Positions 17,701 to 28,210 are shown, numbered from the stretch's first letter. The stretch is 64,000 nt of DNA from JAHBXE01 sp044222195 (GCA_044222195.1 JBGANS010000011.1:1-64000); one strand, 5' to 3'. Notes: generated from the sequence alone by a model not told the origin. Numbers and translations: made by a program.

Positions 17701-18795
17701 ATGCGAATCACTGTGGCATTGGCGTCGGGCGTTGTGGCGTTGGTGGGGTTGTCGAGCGTCGGGTGCGAGTGGATCAACATGCGGCATGAGAAGACGATTC
17801 TCGAGGTGAACAAGAACACAGATCGAGACACGGAGAAGGTGGCGCAAGCGGTTCAGGCGGCCGCGCCGGAGGACAAGCAGGAAGCTGTCGCCAAGGTCCG
17901 TGCGGAAATGAGGAAGGAAATCGAAGCGGCGCAGCAGCAGACGCAAGAGCGGCTGGACGCGGCGAAAGCGCAGTTCGAGCAGAACTTCGGGGCGATTACG
18001 GGTCTCGCGCAGGCGTTTGGAGTCCCGGCGGGTGTGCTCAATCTCGCGAGCGGGCTGGCCCTCGGGAACAGCATCAACGGCAAAGTCACCAAGGTCGAGA
18101 CCGACTCAAAGACGAGGTCCGACGCGATCGAGGAGTCAGTGACGAAGACGAATGAGAAAGTGGCGAAGGTCAAGGAGACGGCGGACAAGGCCGCGACGGA
18201 CCTGGCGGCGTACCTGTCGACCAACAGCGAACTGAAGCAGAAGTTTGAGGCGCTGAGCGCTGAACTTCAGAAGAGGATCGTCGAAGTGCGTTCATCGCTG
18301 ACGTCGGAGGCGAAGGCGGAGCTGGTCACCAAGGCATCTGAGATTCTCAAGTCGGGCGATGGCAAGGAAATGGTGGACAAACGGATCGAGGAGCTGCTGG
18401 TGAAGGCGGGGTTCTCGAAGGCGGAGTTGGATGAACTCAAGAAGGGCGGATTGGATTGGCAGTCGGTTCTGCTGCTGCTTGCGGGTGGCGGAGTGATCGG
18501 TACAGGAGGCGGCGCGCTGGCGGGCAAGAAGGTCGCCCGGCCGCAGGACACCGAGGTTGATGAGTTGTATGAAAAACTCAACGCGCTCCAGACGGCGCTA
18601 GCGGGTGCGGGACTGAGGGTGGACAATGGGGCGCCCCCGGTTTCCAGGGCAGACGCGGTCGTGTCTTCGCCGGCGGTTTCGGTTGTACCCGGCGCGACTC
18701 CGGGGAGCATGACGATCAACATCGCGGCTGGATGTGAGCCGCAGGTGCAGGCGCCGTCGTCGGGGAATGAAGGGCCCGGCAAGAAGTCCGGATGA
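17701..18795 (+). CDS. putative coiled-coil lipoprotein with C-terminal membrane hairpin, 364 aa
   Basis: The N-terminus MRITVALASGVVALVGLSSVGC is a lipoprotein-type signal with Cys22. Residues 30-250 are Lys/Glu/Ala-rich with long heptad-like helices, predicted coiled coil. Near residues 255-285 a hydrophobic Gly-rich stretch (SVLLLLAGGGVIGTGGGALAG) could enter a membrane. A Pro/Ser-rich tail follows. AGGAG at 17690-17694 fixes the start. I do not recognise the family. The dense coiled coil suggests a structural or envelope-spanning role, but this is a guess. Confidence 0.8.
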   Translation: MRITVALASGVVALVGLSSVGCEWINMRHEKTILEVNKNTDRDTEKVAQAVQAAAPEDKQEAVAKVRAEMRKEIEAAQQQTQERLDAAKAQFEQNFGAITGLAQAFGVPAGVLNLASGLALGNSINGKVTKVETDSKTRSDAIEESVTKTNEKVAKVKETADKAATDLAAYLSTNSELKQKFEALSAELQKRIVEVRSSLTSEAKAELVTKASEILKSGDGKEMVDKRIEELLVKAGFSKAELDELKKGGLDWQSVLLLLAGGGVIGTGGGALAGKKVARPQDTEVDELYEKLNALQTALAGAGLRVDNGAPPVSRADAVVSSPAVSVVPGATPGSMTINIAAGCEPQVQAPSSGNEGPGKKSG

Positions 18796-18813
18796 TGCCG
18801 GTCGGCGGTGCCG

Positions 18814-19302
18814 CTAGCGGATGGCCAACCTGGCCAGTGAATCACGCGTGAGGCGGAAGGTTGTCCATTCGGACATAGGGGTGGCGCCGAGGCTCTTGTA
18901 GAAGTCGATGGCGGGGGTGTTCCAGTCGAGGACGGCCCATTCCATTCGGCCGCAGCCTTTGGCGTGGGCGAGCTGGGCGAGATGGAGGAAGAGGGCTTTG
19001 CCGAGGCCCTTGCCGCGGGAGCTGGGGCGGACGAAGAGATCTTCGAGATAGAGGCCGGGGCGGCCGAGCCAGGTGGAGAAGTTGAAGAAGTAGAGGGCGA
19101 AGCCCTGCGCGATGCCGTCGAGCTCGCCAATCACGCAGTGGGCGGAGGGCGGGGCGTTGGTCGTTCCGAAGAGGTGGTGTTCGAGGAGGGGGATGGTGGC
19201 GACAGCCGCGGCGGGTTCTCGCTCGTACTCGGCGAGTTCCTTGATGAGGGAGAGGATGAGGGGGAGGTCGTTGGGAGTGGCGGGACGGACACTGGTAGTC
19301 AT
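18814..19302 (-). CDS. GNAT acetyltransferase, diamine/thialysine N-acetyltransferase type, 162 aa
   Basis: The acetyl-CoA binding signature LYLEDLFVRPSSRGKGLGKALF and the C-terminal WAVLDWNTPAIDFYKSLGATPMSEWTTFRL match the spermidine/spermine N1-acetyltransferase and thialysine acetyltransferase branch of the GNAT superfamily. Length is typical. Substrates in this branch are polyamines or lysine analogues; which applies here is unknown. It is followed on the same strand by no other gene and lies 6 bp downstream of the hypothetical lipoprotein gene, so the two are probably co-transcribed. Confidence 0.9.
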   Translation of the reverse strand: MTTSVRPATPNDLPLILSLIKELAEYEREPAAAVATIPLLEHHLFGTTNAPPSAHCVIGELDGIAQGFALYFFNFSTWLGRPGLYLEDLFVRPSSRGKGLGKALFLHLAQLAHAKGCGRMEWAVLDWNTPAIDFYKSLGATPMSEWTTFRLTRDSLARLAIR

Positions 19303-19308
19303 GCTTGG

Positions 19309-19917
19309 TTACCGAACCTCAATGGTCTGACGGGCAAGAGCGGGACGTGGCGCGGTTTGCTCTGTCCATGGAGCGCTCAGCGCCTTCATGTTCTTCTCGT
19401 CGCGCAGGCAGGACCAATCGGAAAAGATCAATTCGTAAGCGCCGGGCTTGACCTGGGTTGACGTCTGGAGCATTGCGGTTTGGATGAGTGACTTGCCGTC
19501 GTCGGACACGACTGGCTCAACCGTAAGCTGCCAAAGCTGGATTTGCGGCGCCGAGCCAATCGGTCTCCATGACACGAGGCCGAAGTCTCTAGGTGCACAA
19601 TCAGGCGGCAACAGGGTCACCGTCGCCCCTTCGGAATCTGTCATGCGAAATAGTTCGGCACAGCCCCACTGGATTGAGGCTGCGATGACTCGCGAGTCAC
19701 GACTCGCGTTCGGCCCAGAGACGAAGAAGTCCAAGTAGAGGCCATCTTTGGCGATACGGCTGCCCGCGAATTCGACGGTAACTGCGCCGGCGTCGTCGTT
19801 GGACTTCGCATGCCAGGCGTATTGATCCTTCTTCAACGCGAGAGGAATGGACGGCTTCGAACTAGCACACGAGAAGCCTCCGGACACCACCACGATGAGA
19901 GCCAGAATGCGCAGCAT
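19309..19917 (-). CDS. hypothetical lipoprotein, 202 aa
   Basis: MLRILALIVVVSGGFSCASS is a short signal with a plausible lipobox Cys17. The mature part is beta-rich without recognised motifs; it contains three Cys, two of which (WGCAEL and PPDCAP) could pair. It lies immediately upstream of the GNAT gene (6-bp gap) on the same strand. No function can be given. Confidence 0.75.
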   Translation of the reverse strand: MLRILALIVVVSGGFSCASSKPSIPLALKKDQYAWHAKSNDDAGAVTVEFAGSRIAKDGLYLDFFVSGPNASRDSRVIAASIQWGCAELFRMTDSEGATVTLLPPDCAPRDFGLVSWRPIGSAPQIQLWQLTVEPVVSDDGKSLIQTAMLQTSTQVKPGAYELIFSDWSCLRDEKNMKALSAPWTEQTAPRPALARQTIEVR

Positions 19918-19949
19918 GCGATAGCCTCCTGCTCTCCTTCGGGTCAGCC

Positions 19950-20825
<876 letters not shown>

Positions 20826-20902
20826 GGTGCAAGTGTACCGGGGAGTGCGTCGGAACTGCAGGGTGAACGTCATGTCCTGAAAGCGTCATGGCCGTGGGCG
20901 AG

Positions 20903-23900
20903 TCACCCCGGACCACCATCCTTGGACAGCGCGGCCTTCAGAATCAGTTGGCGGGCGGCTCGTTCGGACTGCGGGCTGAGGGTGTGATCGGCGTTGATGC
21001 GTTCCAGGGCCAGCGCTGGATCGTGGAGTTCGGTGAGCAGGGCATCAACGCAGGGCTTGATCGAGGACACCGCGGCGCGATACGCATCGCGAAGTTGGAC
21101 GCGATCGCGGAGGGGGGTTGCATCCCAGATTCTGACGGTCTTGCCGCACGCGCCGATGAGGCGGGTGCTGTCGGCGCTCCAGGAGGCGGATGCGACGAAG
21201 TCATCGTCGTGGAATCGGGCGATACGGTCCCAGGAATCGGTGTTCCAAATGAGGATGTCGCCTTCATCTCCGCAGACGGTGGCGAGGCGCTTGCCATCGG
21301 GGCTGAAGTCGATGAAGAAGACAGCCTGGTCGTGGGCGGGAAGCGTGCGGATCAGTTTCCAGTCGTCCGTTGTCCAGAGACTTACCTGGCCATCCGGGGA
21401 TCCGAGGCAGAGGAACTTGCCGTCCGGCGAGAACGCGGCGGCGGAGGCGGGAGACTGAATCTTGTGCACCGTTTCGAGTGTGTGGGCGTCGAGGATCAGC
21501 GGCTCGCCGTGAACCCTCGCGGCCGGGGACGTGATACACGCCAATCGGCTCCCGTCGGGGCTCCATTCGGCGCGCTGGACTTCCATGCCCTCAAAGGCCC
21601 GGCTGGTTGTGATGGAGAGGTCGGCGGTCGAGCGGAGTTCGAGGCGGCCGACGCGGCCTACAGCCAGTGCGTCGGCCCGGGGCGAGAGCTTGATGGTGTT
21701 GATACGCACTCCCGGCGAGAGAACGGTGAGCGGGCTTTCGCTTCGGAGCACGCGGCCGGTCAGCAGGTCGTAGAGCTCGATGCGAGTCTTGTGTTCACGC
21801 TCGGGAGCAGTCCACTGCGACACGGCGGCCGTGATGACCGCCGCGGCTTTGGAATCGCGAACGCTGAGGTGGTACGCGATTTCACCCGGAACTCCGGTGG
21901 AGGCGAACTGGATGCCGGTTTCGGCATCTGAGAAGCGCACGCTGCCTTCGTGGCCGCGCCACCCGTCCCAGCCGGCGGAAACGATGATGCCGGTCCGATT
22001 GGCGAGGTAAGCGCCGTTGAGAATTCCCTTGTGCCACGGGAGATAGACGGTCTCATCGGCGGTGACATCCCAGAACCGCACGGTTCCGTCGCGGTCGCGA
22101 CCGGCGACTCTGCGGCCGTCGGGCATGAACATGAGACAGGGATTGATGAGCATGCCGCTGGAAAACATGGCGCGACGGGTGCCGGACTGCGTCTCCCAGA
22201 CCCGGATGGCGCCGTCGGTGCAGAACGTGGCGACGAGCGAAGTGTCGGGGGAAAGGCGGATGCCGGTGACTTGGTTCGGGTGTTCGAGGACGATGGAGGT
22301 CGGCGGGGTTGCGGCGAGGTTCCAGACGCGGGAGGTGCCGTCGATGGACGCGGACGCGAGGAGGCGGGAGTCGGAGGAGAACTCAAGGTAGGGCAAGACG
22401 TTTTTGTGACCCGTCAGTTCCCAGCGGGGCGCCAGCGTGGCGGCTTCCAGGACCTTGATCGCGCCGCGATCGCTGCCCAGGGCGATGAGCGAACCGTCGG
22501 GGCTGACGGTGCGCGCGGAATACTGAGGCCAGGCTGAGCCTGTGGCCAGGATTGATCCGGAGGAGGTGTCCTGGAGGCAGATGTGTTCGCCCCGCGCCCG
22601 CAGGACCCGGGTGCCGTCAGCGGTGATCAGGAGCGCGCCGTTGGCGGTGTCGGCGCGGGGGAGAGTCCGCTGGAGAACGGGCTCGTTGGACCGCAGGTCC
22701 CAGACCGCGACGGCGGGGTCGCCGTTCATGCGCCAGTCACCTGCGAGAGAGGAAAGCCGCGTGCCGTCGGGCGTGATGGAGAATCGGCAGTAGACCGGCT
22801 CGGCCGGGAGCACTCCTTCGGGTCGTGAGAACCGCGCGAGCAGCTTTCCGTTGAAGTCCCATCGCTGCGCCGCTTCGAGTTGCATCGTTCGGGCGGTGAA
22901 GAACGATGTGCCATCAGGGTGCGGGAAAAGCTCGAAGAACCAGCTGGATTCGCTCGTGCCTCTGCCGGACATGGGGCAAGCGACAGCAAGGATCGACGAA
23001 TCGAGCCGCGAGTGGAGGGTGTTCCATTCCCAACCGCGGTACGTTTCGGGCGCGGCGTTTAGAAAGGCGCGGGCCGTACCGAGTTGATTGGACTGTACCG
23101 CGGCACAGGCGGAGAGCATGTTCGCGGAGTACGCGCTCTGTTCCGCGAGGGCCTCGGCCGCGAGGGCGTCCGCGGCTTTTTCATCGGCGCGCCGTTTCTG
23201 CTGGTGAGCCGCTTTCCTCTGTGAATCGGCGTTGATGAGGCCGAGAGTCGTGCCGATGAGCCCGGCCATCAACGTGAGCGCGAGGAGCGAACCGGCGAAC
23301 ACCGGGCCCTTGTTCTTTCGGATGAACTTGCGGAAGCGGTACGAGGTGCTCGGGGGGACGGCCTGAACGGTCTCTCCGGCGATGAAGCGGCGGATGTCGC
23401 TCATCAGCGCGCCGGCGGAGTCGTAGCGGCGGGCGCGGTCCTTTTCGAGGCACTTCATCACCACCCAATCAAGCTCGCCGCGGAGAACGGTTCCCAGCCG
23501 GGCGGCTTCCGTGCCGCGAGCGGCGGCGATGGTGGCGCGGGTATCGATCTGGGTCAGGCGTGTGCTGGGGCGGGGTGGGTCTTCCTCGCGGATGATCCGT
23601 TGAACCTCGCCGTACGCGGCGGAGCGGAGGCGTCTGGATTCAAAGGGAGTCGAGCCGGTGAGCAGCTCGTACAGGAGGACGCCGAGGGAATAGACGTCGG
23701 TGCGGGTGTCGATGTCGAGCGCGGAGATGCCGGCCTGCTCGGGGCTCATGTACTCGGGCGTGCCGATCATCTGGCGGAGTTCGGTGAAGACGGTTTTGTC
23801 CGTCAGTTCCGCGCTGGTGGCCTTGGCGATTCCGAAGTCGATGACCTTGGGGATGGCCTGGTCGCCGGACTCGGTTACGAGAATGTTGCTGGGCTTGATG

Positions 23901-24538
23901 TCTCGGTGGATGATGCCTTTCTGGTGGGCGTGCTGGAGGGCGTCGCAGACCTGCGCGAAGAGGGAGAGCCGTGCGAAGATGTCGAGCTTGCGGGCGTCGC
24001 AGTAGTCGGTGATGGGCATGCCGCGGACGAGCTCCATCACGAAGTAGGGCCGGCCGGTGTCGGTGGCGCCGGCGTCGAAGACCTTGGCGATGTTGGGATG
24101 GTCCATCATCGCGAGGGCCTGGCGTTCGGCCTCGAAGCGGGCGACGACCTGCCTGGTGTCCATGCCCAGCTTGATGATCTTCAGGGCGACGCGGCGCCGG
24201 ACGGGCTCGGTCTGGTCGGCGGCGAAGACGACGCCGAAGCCGCCTTCGCCGATGCGTTCGAGCAGGCGGTACCGGCCGATATGAGAACCCTGGGCGTTCT
24301 CGGGCTTGGCGGCGATGGTGGCGGAATCGTGGGCGGCGCGGATGTCGTCGGCGAGGGATTCAACCCGAAGCGGGGCTTGATCTCCGCGGAGCAGGAGGAA
24401 GACGACATCGCGGAGGGCGTGGTCGCCGGCGCAGAGTCGGTTGATGGCCTCTTCGCGCTGGGCGAGGCCGAGGGAGCGGACCTCAAGAAAGATGTCCGCC
24501 GCGCGTGGCATCAGGGCCGGGTCAACGCGGTCAGGCAT
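20903..24538 (-). CDS. membrane Ser/Thr protein kinase with WD40 beta-propeller, 1211 aa
   Basis: Kinase domain about residues 88-360: glycine loop GEGGFGVV (97-104), VALK Lys120, HRDIKPSN (211-218), DFG (234-236), GTPEYMSPEQ. A single transmembrane helix (about 411-435) and a short coiled coil (RKAAHQQKRRADEKAADALAAEALAEQ) follow. Residues from about 510 to the end hold WD40-like repeats (LLASASIDGTSRVWNL, LVATFCTDGAIRVWET, RVAGRDRDGTVRFWDV, LATVCGDEGDILIWNT). This architecture is very common in planctomycetes. The start overlaps the sigma-factor stop by 8 nt, so kinase and sigma factor are one unit; the kinase may control the sigma factor. Confidence 0.93.
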   Translation of the reverse strand: MPDRVDPALMPRAADIFLEVRSLGLAQREEAINRLCAGDHALRDVVFLLLRGDQAPLRVESLADDIRAAHDSATIAAKPENAQGSHIGRYRLLERIGEGGFGVVFAADQTEPVRRRVALKIIKLGMDTRQVVARFEAERQALAMMDHPNIAKVFDAGATDTGRPYFVMELVRGMPITDYCDARKLDIFARLSLFAQVCDALQHAHQKGIIHRDIKPSNILVTESGDQAIPKVIDFGIAKATSAELTDKTVFTELRQMIGTPEYMSPEQAGISALDIDTRTDVYSLGVLLYELLTGSTPFESRRLRSAAYGEVQRIIREEDPPRPSTRLTQIDTRATIAAARGTEAARLGTVLRGELDWVVMKCLEKDRARRYDSAGALMSDIRRFIAGETVQAVPPSTSYRFRKFIRKNKGPVFAGSLLALTLMAGLIGTTLGLINADSQRKAAHQQKRRADEKAADALAAEALAEQSAYSANMLSACAAVQSNQLGTARAFLNAAPETYRGWEWNTLHSRLDSSILAVACPMSGRGTSESSWFFELFPHPDGTSFFTARTMQLEAAQRWDFNGKLLARFSRPEGVLPAEPVYCRFSITPDGTRLSSLAGDWRMNGDPAVAVWDLRSNEPVLQRTLPRADTANGALLITADGTRVLRARGEHICLQDTSSGSILATGSAWPQYSARTVSPDGSLIALGSDRGAIKVLEAATLAPRWELTGHKNVLPYLEFSSDSRLLASASIDGTSRVWNLAATPPTSIVLEHPNQVTGIRLSPDTSLVATFCTDGAIRVWETQSGTRRAMFSSGMLINPCLMFMPDGRRVAGRDRDGTVRFWDVTADETVYLPWHKGILNGAYLANRTGIIVSAGWDGWRGHEGSVRFSDAETGIQFASTGVPGEIAYHLSVRDSKAAAVITAAVSQWTAPEREHKTRIELYDLLTGRVLRSESPLTVLSPGVRINTIKLSPRADALAVGRVGRLELRSTADLSITTSRAFEGMEVQRAEWSPDGSRLACITSPAARVHGEPLILDAHTLETVHKIQSPASAAAFSPDGKFLCLGSPDGQVSLWTTDDWKLIRTLPAHDQAVFFIDFSPDGKRLATVCGDEGDILIWNTDSWDRIARFHDDDFVASASWSADSTRLIGACGKTVRIWDATPLRDRVQLRDAYRAAVSSIKPCVDALLTELHDPALALERINADHTLSPQSERAARQLILKAALSKDGGPG

Positions 24539-25154
24539 CGGGTCCGTCCTCGGGTTGCATATTGGCAGCGAGGAAGGCGCGGGCGACCTGCCAGTCGCGG
24601 TGCACCGTGGTGCGCGTGACGTCGAGGACCCGGGCGATCTGCTCCATCTCCATGCCGCCAAACAAACGCATTTCGGCCACGCGAGAGGCCCGGGGGAGAG
24701 AGACCGCGAGTTCGACGAGCAGGTCGTCGAGCCAGAGGACGCGGAGCTCGCGTGACTCGATGGCGTCGTCGGCGAGGCAATCGATACTGATTGCGGCGCG
24801 GCGTTGGCCGCCCCCGCGCTTGTCGGCCTTCTTGCGCCGGGAGTGATCGACCAGGACCTGCCGCATGGCGGTGGCCGCGACGGCCATGAAGTGGTCGCGA
24901 TTGTTCCACCGCTGGTCGTTGCCGGAGAGCTTCAGGAACGCTTCGTGAACAAGGGCGGTTGGCTGAAGGGTGTGGGCGCGGCCCGCGACGCCTCCCTTGG
25001 CGAGCTGCGCGGCGGCGAGTGCCCTGAGCTCGTCATAGACGAGCGGCAGCAGGGTCTTCAGAGAGTGATTGTCGTTGGGCGCGGGGTTCGACACGGAAGA
25101 CCAATGGGCGGGGTTTGGGATGCCGAGTGTACCGGAACTGTTCATACGCCTCAT
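24531..25154 (-). CDS. ECF sigma factor of the planctomycete kinase-associated type, about 207 aa
   Basis: The sequence LLPLVYDELRALAAAQLAKGG..HTLQPTALVHEAFLKLSGNDQRWNNRDHFMAVAATAMRQVLVDHSRRK is the region 2 signature of the ECF subgroup abundant in Rhodopirellula-like genomes. Region 4 is seen in AEMRLFGGMEMEQIARVLDVTRTTVHRDWQVARAFL. ATG at 25154 (or 25145) is chosen; the frame extends further without homology. The gene ends inside the start of the kinase gene (ATGCCTGA), implying coupled translation and shared regulation. Confidence 0.9.
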   Translation of the reverse strand: MRRMNSSGTLGIPNPAHWSSVSNPAPNDNHSLKTLLPLVYDELRALAAAQLAKGGVAGRAHTLQPTALVHEAFLKLSGNDQRWNNRDHFMAVAATAMRQVLVDHSRRKKADKRGGGQRRAAISIDCLADDAIESRELRVLWLDDLLVELAVSLPRASRVAEMRLFGGMEMEQIARVLDVTRTTVHRDWQVARAFLAANMQPEDGPDA

Positions 25155-25276
25155 CCACGCAGGAACGGTCCCAGGCGCCACGCGAGTTTTCTTGTTTTGT
25201 CTGTTGCGCTCGCCGCGGGGATTGCGTGGTTGGGGTGGATTGAAGCCGGGGTGCTGCGATTCACAGGAGCAATGCC

Positions 25277-26602
25277 ATGCGTGGAGTGCTGTCGGCGGCG
25301 TGTTTGGTGCTTGCCTCGGGGCCGGATTCGATGGGTCAGCAAGGCGTGAGACCGACAAGCGGGCAAACCGCCGCGACGCACGATCCAAGTTGGGAGGTGC
25401 CGCTGCCGGGGATGCTGGTGCCGCCAGGGGGGCCCGACGCGGCGGGTTGCTGGACCGACGGGGGTACGACGTGCTGGGAAAGCAAGCTGGTGGGGATCGG
25501 GCTCAACAACCCAGCCTACCCGCTGCACGTGGCGACGACATCGCAGTGGGCGGGGGTGTTTCAGGGTGTGGGGTCCAACTCGAGAGGCGTCTTCGGGACG
25601 GCGCTGGCAGGAACGGGCGTGAACTACGGCGGCTTTTTCACGACGGCGAGCACGGACGGAGTTGGGGTGTTTGGAAAGGCGGCGGCGGGCGCGGGCGGGT
25701 GCATCGGCGTGAAAGGGGAGTCGGCGTCGAGCACGGGGTGGGCGGGGTACTTCCAGGGCAGGGGTTACTTCGCGAACACGCTTTCGGTCGGAAACCCGTT
25801 TCCGAACAACATGTACATGCTGAGCGTCACGGGCCCGAGCTTGCTCACGGGTCCGACGACCGTCAACGGGCCGTTTGAGATCCAGGGCAACGCGCCGGTG
25901 ATGATCGGCGCGAACTTTCCGGCGGCGCCGCTGACGATCGGCCTGGCGACGCGGATTGACGAGAACGTGACACTGGGACCGAGCAGGAGCATCACCGGCG
26001 AGTTCGAGCTTGGGATCCAGTCACAAATCGGGCCGCTTCGGCTCAACGCAAACTCCGGCCTGGTGCAGGTGGGCGGGCCCGGAACGGCGGACCTGTTTGT
26101 CACGGGAGTGATCGCCAAGGGCGGGGGTTCGTTCAAGATCGATCACCCGCTCGACCCGGAGAACAAGTACCTGTACCACTCCTTTGTCGAATCGCCGGAC
26201 ATGAAGAACGTGTACGACGGAGTGGTCACGCTTGATCGGGCGGGGAGGGCGGTTGTGGAACTGCCCGAGTACTTCGAGGCGCTCAATCGCGATTACCGGT
26301 ACCAGCTCACGTGCGTCGGAGGTTTCGCGCCGGTGTATGTCGCGAGCAAGGTCAGCGGGAACCGGTTTGTGATTGCCGGGGGGATGCAGGGGCTTGAAGT
26401 TTCGTGGCAGGTCACGGGCATCCGCAAGGACGCGTTCGCCGAGCGGAACCGAATTCCCACCAGCGTGGACAAGCCCGCTTCGGAGCGGGGCCGGTACCTC
26501 CATCCGGAGGCGTTTGGGAAGTCCAGCGCCATGAGCGTGTTCTCGAAGGGGCGTTCGAAGTCCAGATCAACACAAGGTACACAGGAGCGTGGTCATGAAT
26601 AA
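25277..26602 (+). CDS. exported tail-fibre-like protein with beta-structured C-terminal domain, 441 aa
   Basis: An ACAGGAG ribosome-binding site (25262-25268 region) precedes the ATG at 25277. After a short signal the protein has a 130-residue module (THDPSWEVPLPGMLVPPGG..GCW..GTTCWESKLVGIGLNNPAYPLHVAT..GVFQGVGSNSRGVFGTAL) nearly shared with the next gene. The C-terminal 160 residues (KIDHPLDPENKYLYHSFVESPDMKNVYDGVVTLD...YRYQLTCVGGFAPVYV..EVSWQVTGIRKDAF) form a domain widespread in bacterial exported proteins with fibre-like repeats. It ends 8 nt inside the next gene. Role unknown; adhesin-like surface fibre is likely. Confidence 0.85.
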   Translation: MRGVLSAACLVLASGPDSMGQQGVRPTSGQTAATHDPSWEVPLPGMLVPPGGPDAAGCWTDGGTTCWESKLVGIGLNNPAYPLHVATTSQWAGVFQGVGSNSRGVFGTALAGTGVNYGGFFTTASTDGVGVFGKAAAGAGGCIGVKGESASSTGWAGYFQGRGYFANTLSVGNPFPNNMYMLSVTGPSLLTGPTTVNGPFEIQGNAPVMIGANFPAAPLTIGLATRIDENVTLGPSRSITGEFELGIQSQIGPLRLNANSGLVQVGGPGTADLFVTGVIAKGGGSFKIDHPLDPENKYLYHSFVESPDMKNVYDGVVTLDRAGRAVVELPEYFEALNRDYRYQLTCVGGFAPVYVASKVSGNRFVIAGGMQGLEVSWQVTGIRKDAFAERNRIPTSVDKPASERGRYLHPEAFGKSSAMSVFSKGRSKSRSTQGTQERGHE

Positions 26603-27989
26603 GACGGTGAAGCTGATGGTGGCGTGCATGGTGCTTTCGGCGGGTTCGGCGGCGGTCGGTCAGGCGGGCGGCAAGGGGCTCATCGCGCCGGCGGACCCGG
26701 CGATCGCGCATGACCCGACGTGGGAGATCGCGCTGCCGACGATGGTGCTGCCGACGGGCGGAACGGACGGCGCGGGATGCTGGAACGACACGGGGACGCA
26801 GTGCTGGGAAGGGAAGCTCGTGGGGATAGGGTTGAACAACCCGGTGTACCCGCTCCACGTGGCGACCACCGGGCAGTGGGCAGGGGTGTTCCAGGGTGTG
26901 GGGGCGAACTCGCGGGGTGTGTTCGGGACGGCGCTGTCGCCGACGGGGGTGAACTACGGCGGGTTCTTTACCGCGGCGAGCACCTCGGGGGTGGGCGTCT
27001 TCGGCAAGGCGACGGCCACATCAGGCGTCAGCATCGGGGTCAAAGGCGAGTCGAGCTCATCGAGCGGGTACGCGGGGTACTTTGTCGGCAATCAGTACAC
27101 CGCGGGGAAGCTGTTCGTGAATGCCCAGAGCAACCTGCTCGGGCTGCCGTTCCAGGCGATCATCCAGGGGTCGGACACGCTGCTGTTCCAGAGCGACCTG
27201 GTGCTCTGGCGGTCCGGGGTTGATTGGCGTGTTCGCACCGAGAACGACAAGTTTTTTGTGGACGAGTTTGGGAACGGCCGTCACCTGACCATCAAGTCGG
27301 GCGGGAACATCGGAATCGGAAAGTTCGCGGACGATCCGAACGTGCAGCTGGATGTCGCCGGCGACATCAAGATGCGCACGACCAACCAGTTCGGCGGGTC
27401 CAACAAGCTGTACTTCGGCGAGCCGGGTGAAGGAACGGACTCGATGTACTTCGAGCGCATCAACGCCTCGCCCAACAACTCGACGGTCAGGCTGATCATT
27501 GGTGACGACCCCGGCAACTCGTTCGATTCCTTTGACATCGCCCTCGATGGCGGCGGTGCACGGTTCAGCTTCTGGTCGACGGGCGATGCGTTCAAGGTGG
27601 GCAGCCCGGGGTGGAGCACGATCTCGGATGCGCGGCTCAAGCACGACATCGAACCGCTCACGGGATCGCTGGAGCGGGTGCTGCAGCTGCACGGGCGGAC
27701 GTATTACTACAACGATCCCGCCGCGATGGGCGCGGCGCCGGGCAAGCGGACCGGGTTCATCGCGCAGGAAGTCGAAAAGGTGTTCCCGGAGTGGGTCGGC
27801 GAAGCCCAGGGCCACAAGACTCTGACCATCTCGGGATTTGAAGCGCTGACCGTGGAGTCGCTGCGTGAGCTGCGGGCGGAGAAGGATGCGCAGATCGCGT
27901 CGCTTCAGGCGGACAACCAGGCCAAGCAGGAGCAGATCGAGAGTCTGGCCGCGCGGCTGGAACGTCTGGAGGCGTTGCTGGCCAAGTAG
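26595..27989 (+). CDS. exported tail-fibre-like protein with S74 intramolecular chaperone domain, 464 aa
   Basis: ACAGGAG at 26581-26587 supports the ATG at 26595 rather than the GTG at 26589. The N-terminal 150 residues parallel the preceding gene. The C-terminal 120 residues are a peptidase S74 chaperone of endosialidase: SDARLKHDIEPLTGSLERVLQLHGRTYYY and GKRTGFIAQEVEKVFPEWV, with the Ser-Asp junction at which such domains cut themselves off after helping the fibre trimerise, then a coiled-coil end (IASLQADNQAKQEQIESLAARLERLEALL). This implies a trimeric surface fibre. No phage genes are nearby, so it is a cellular protein, not prophage. Confidence 0.9.
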   Translation: MNKTVKLMVACMVLSAGSAAVGQAGGKGLIAPADPAIAHDPTWEIALPTMVLPTGGTDGAGCWNDTGTQCWEGKLVGIGLNNPVYPLHVATTGQWAGVFQGVGANSRGVFGTALSPTGVNYGGFFTAASTSGVGVFGKATATSGVSIGVKGESSSSSGYAGYFVGNQYTAGKLFVNAQSNLLGLPFQAIIQGSDTLLFQSDLVLWRSGVDWRVRTENDKFFVDEFGNGRHLTIKSGGNIGIGKFADDPNVQLDVAGDIKMRTTNQFGGSNKLYFGEPGEGTDSMYFERINASPNNSTVRLIIGDDPGNSFDSFDIALDGGGARFSFWSTGDAFKVGSPGWSTISDARLKHDIEPLTGSLERVLQLHGRTYYYNDPAAMGAAPGKRTGFIAQEVEKVFPEWVGEAQGHKTLTISGFEALTVESLRELRAEKDAQIASLQADNQAKQEQIESLAARLERLEALLAK

Positions 27990-28011
27990 GGCGGTCCGCC
28001 AAGGGCATCGA

Positions 28012-28055
28012 GGACAGGGCCGGTCCGGCTGCCGCCGGGCTTGGCCCTGTTTCAC
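28012..28055 (+). terminator. terminator of the tail-fibre-like gene pair
   Basis: ACAGGGCC (28014-28021) pairs with GGCCCTGT (28043-28050), and the inner part is GC-rich and can extend the stem. It is followed by TTTCACTT and lies 25 bp after the stop codon. Confidence 0.75.
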
Positions 28056-28137
28056 TTCCGCGACGAATGGTGGAGGGGATGGAGAGCGAGCCGCCGCTAC
28101 CGAAACCACCCGGACCCGCCTACGCTTAGGCCCCCTC

Positions 28138-28210
28138 GGGCAGATAGCTCAGTTGGTAGAGCATCGCACTGAAAATGCGGGGGTCGCCGGTTCAAGTCCG
28201 GCTCTGCCCA
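28138..28210 (+). tRNA. tRNA-Phe (anticodon GAA)
   Basis: A full cloverleaf of 73 nt is visible: acceptor arms GGGCAGA (28138-28144) and TCTGCCC (28203-28209) with discriminator A, D-arm GCTCAGTTGGTAGAGC, anticodon loop CTGAAAA giving GAA, and T-arm GCCGGTTCAAGTCCGGC. The 3' CCA is not encoded and must be added by CCA transferase. Confidence 0.98.

Noticed and set aside
25277..27989. Prophage remnant suggested by tail-fibre-like proteins
   Set aside because: Both proteins carry signal peptides and no capsid, terminase, integrase or lysis gene is nearby.
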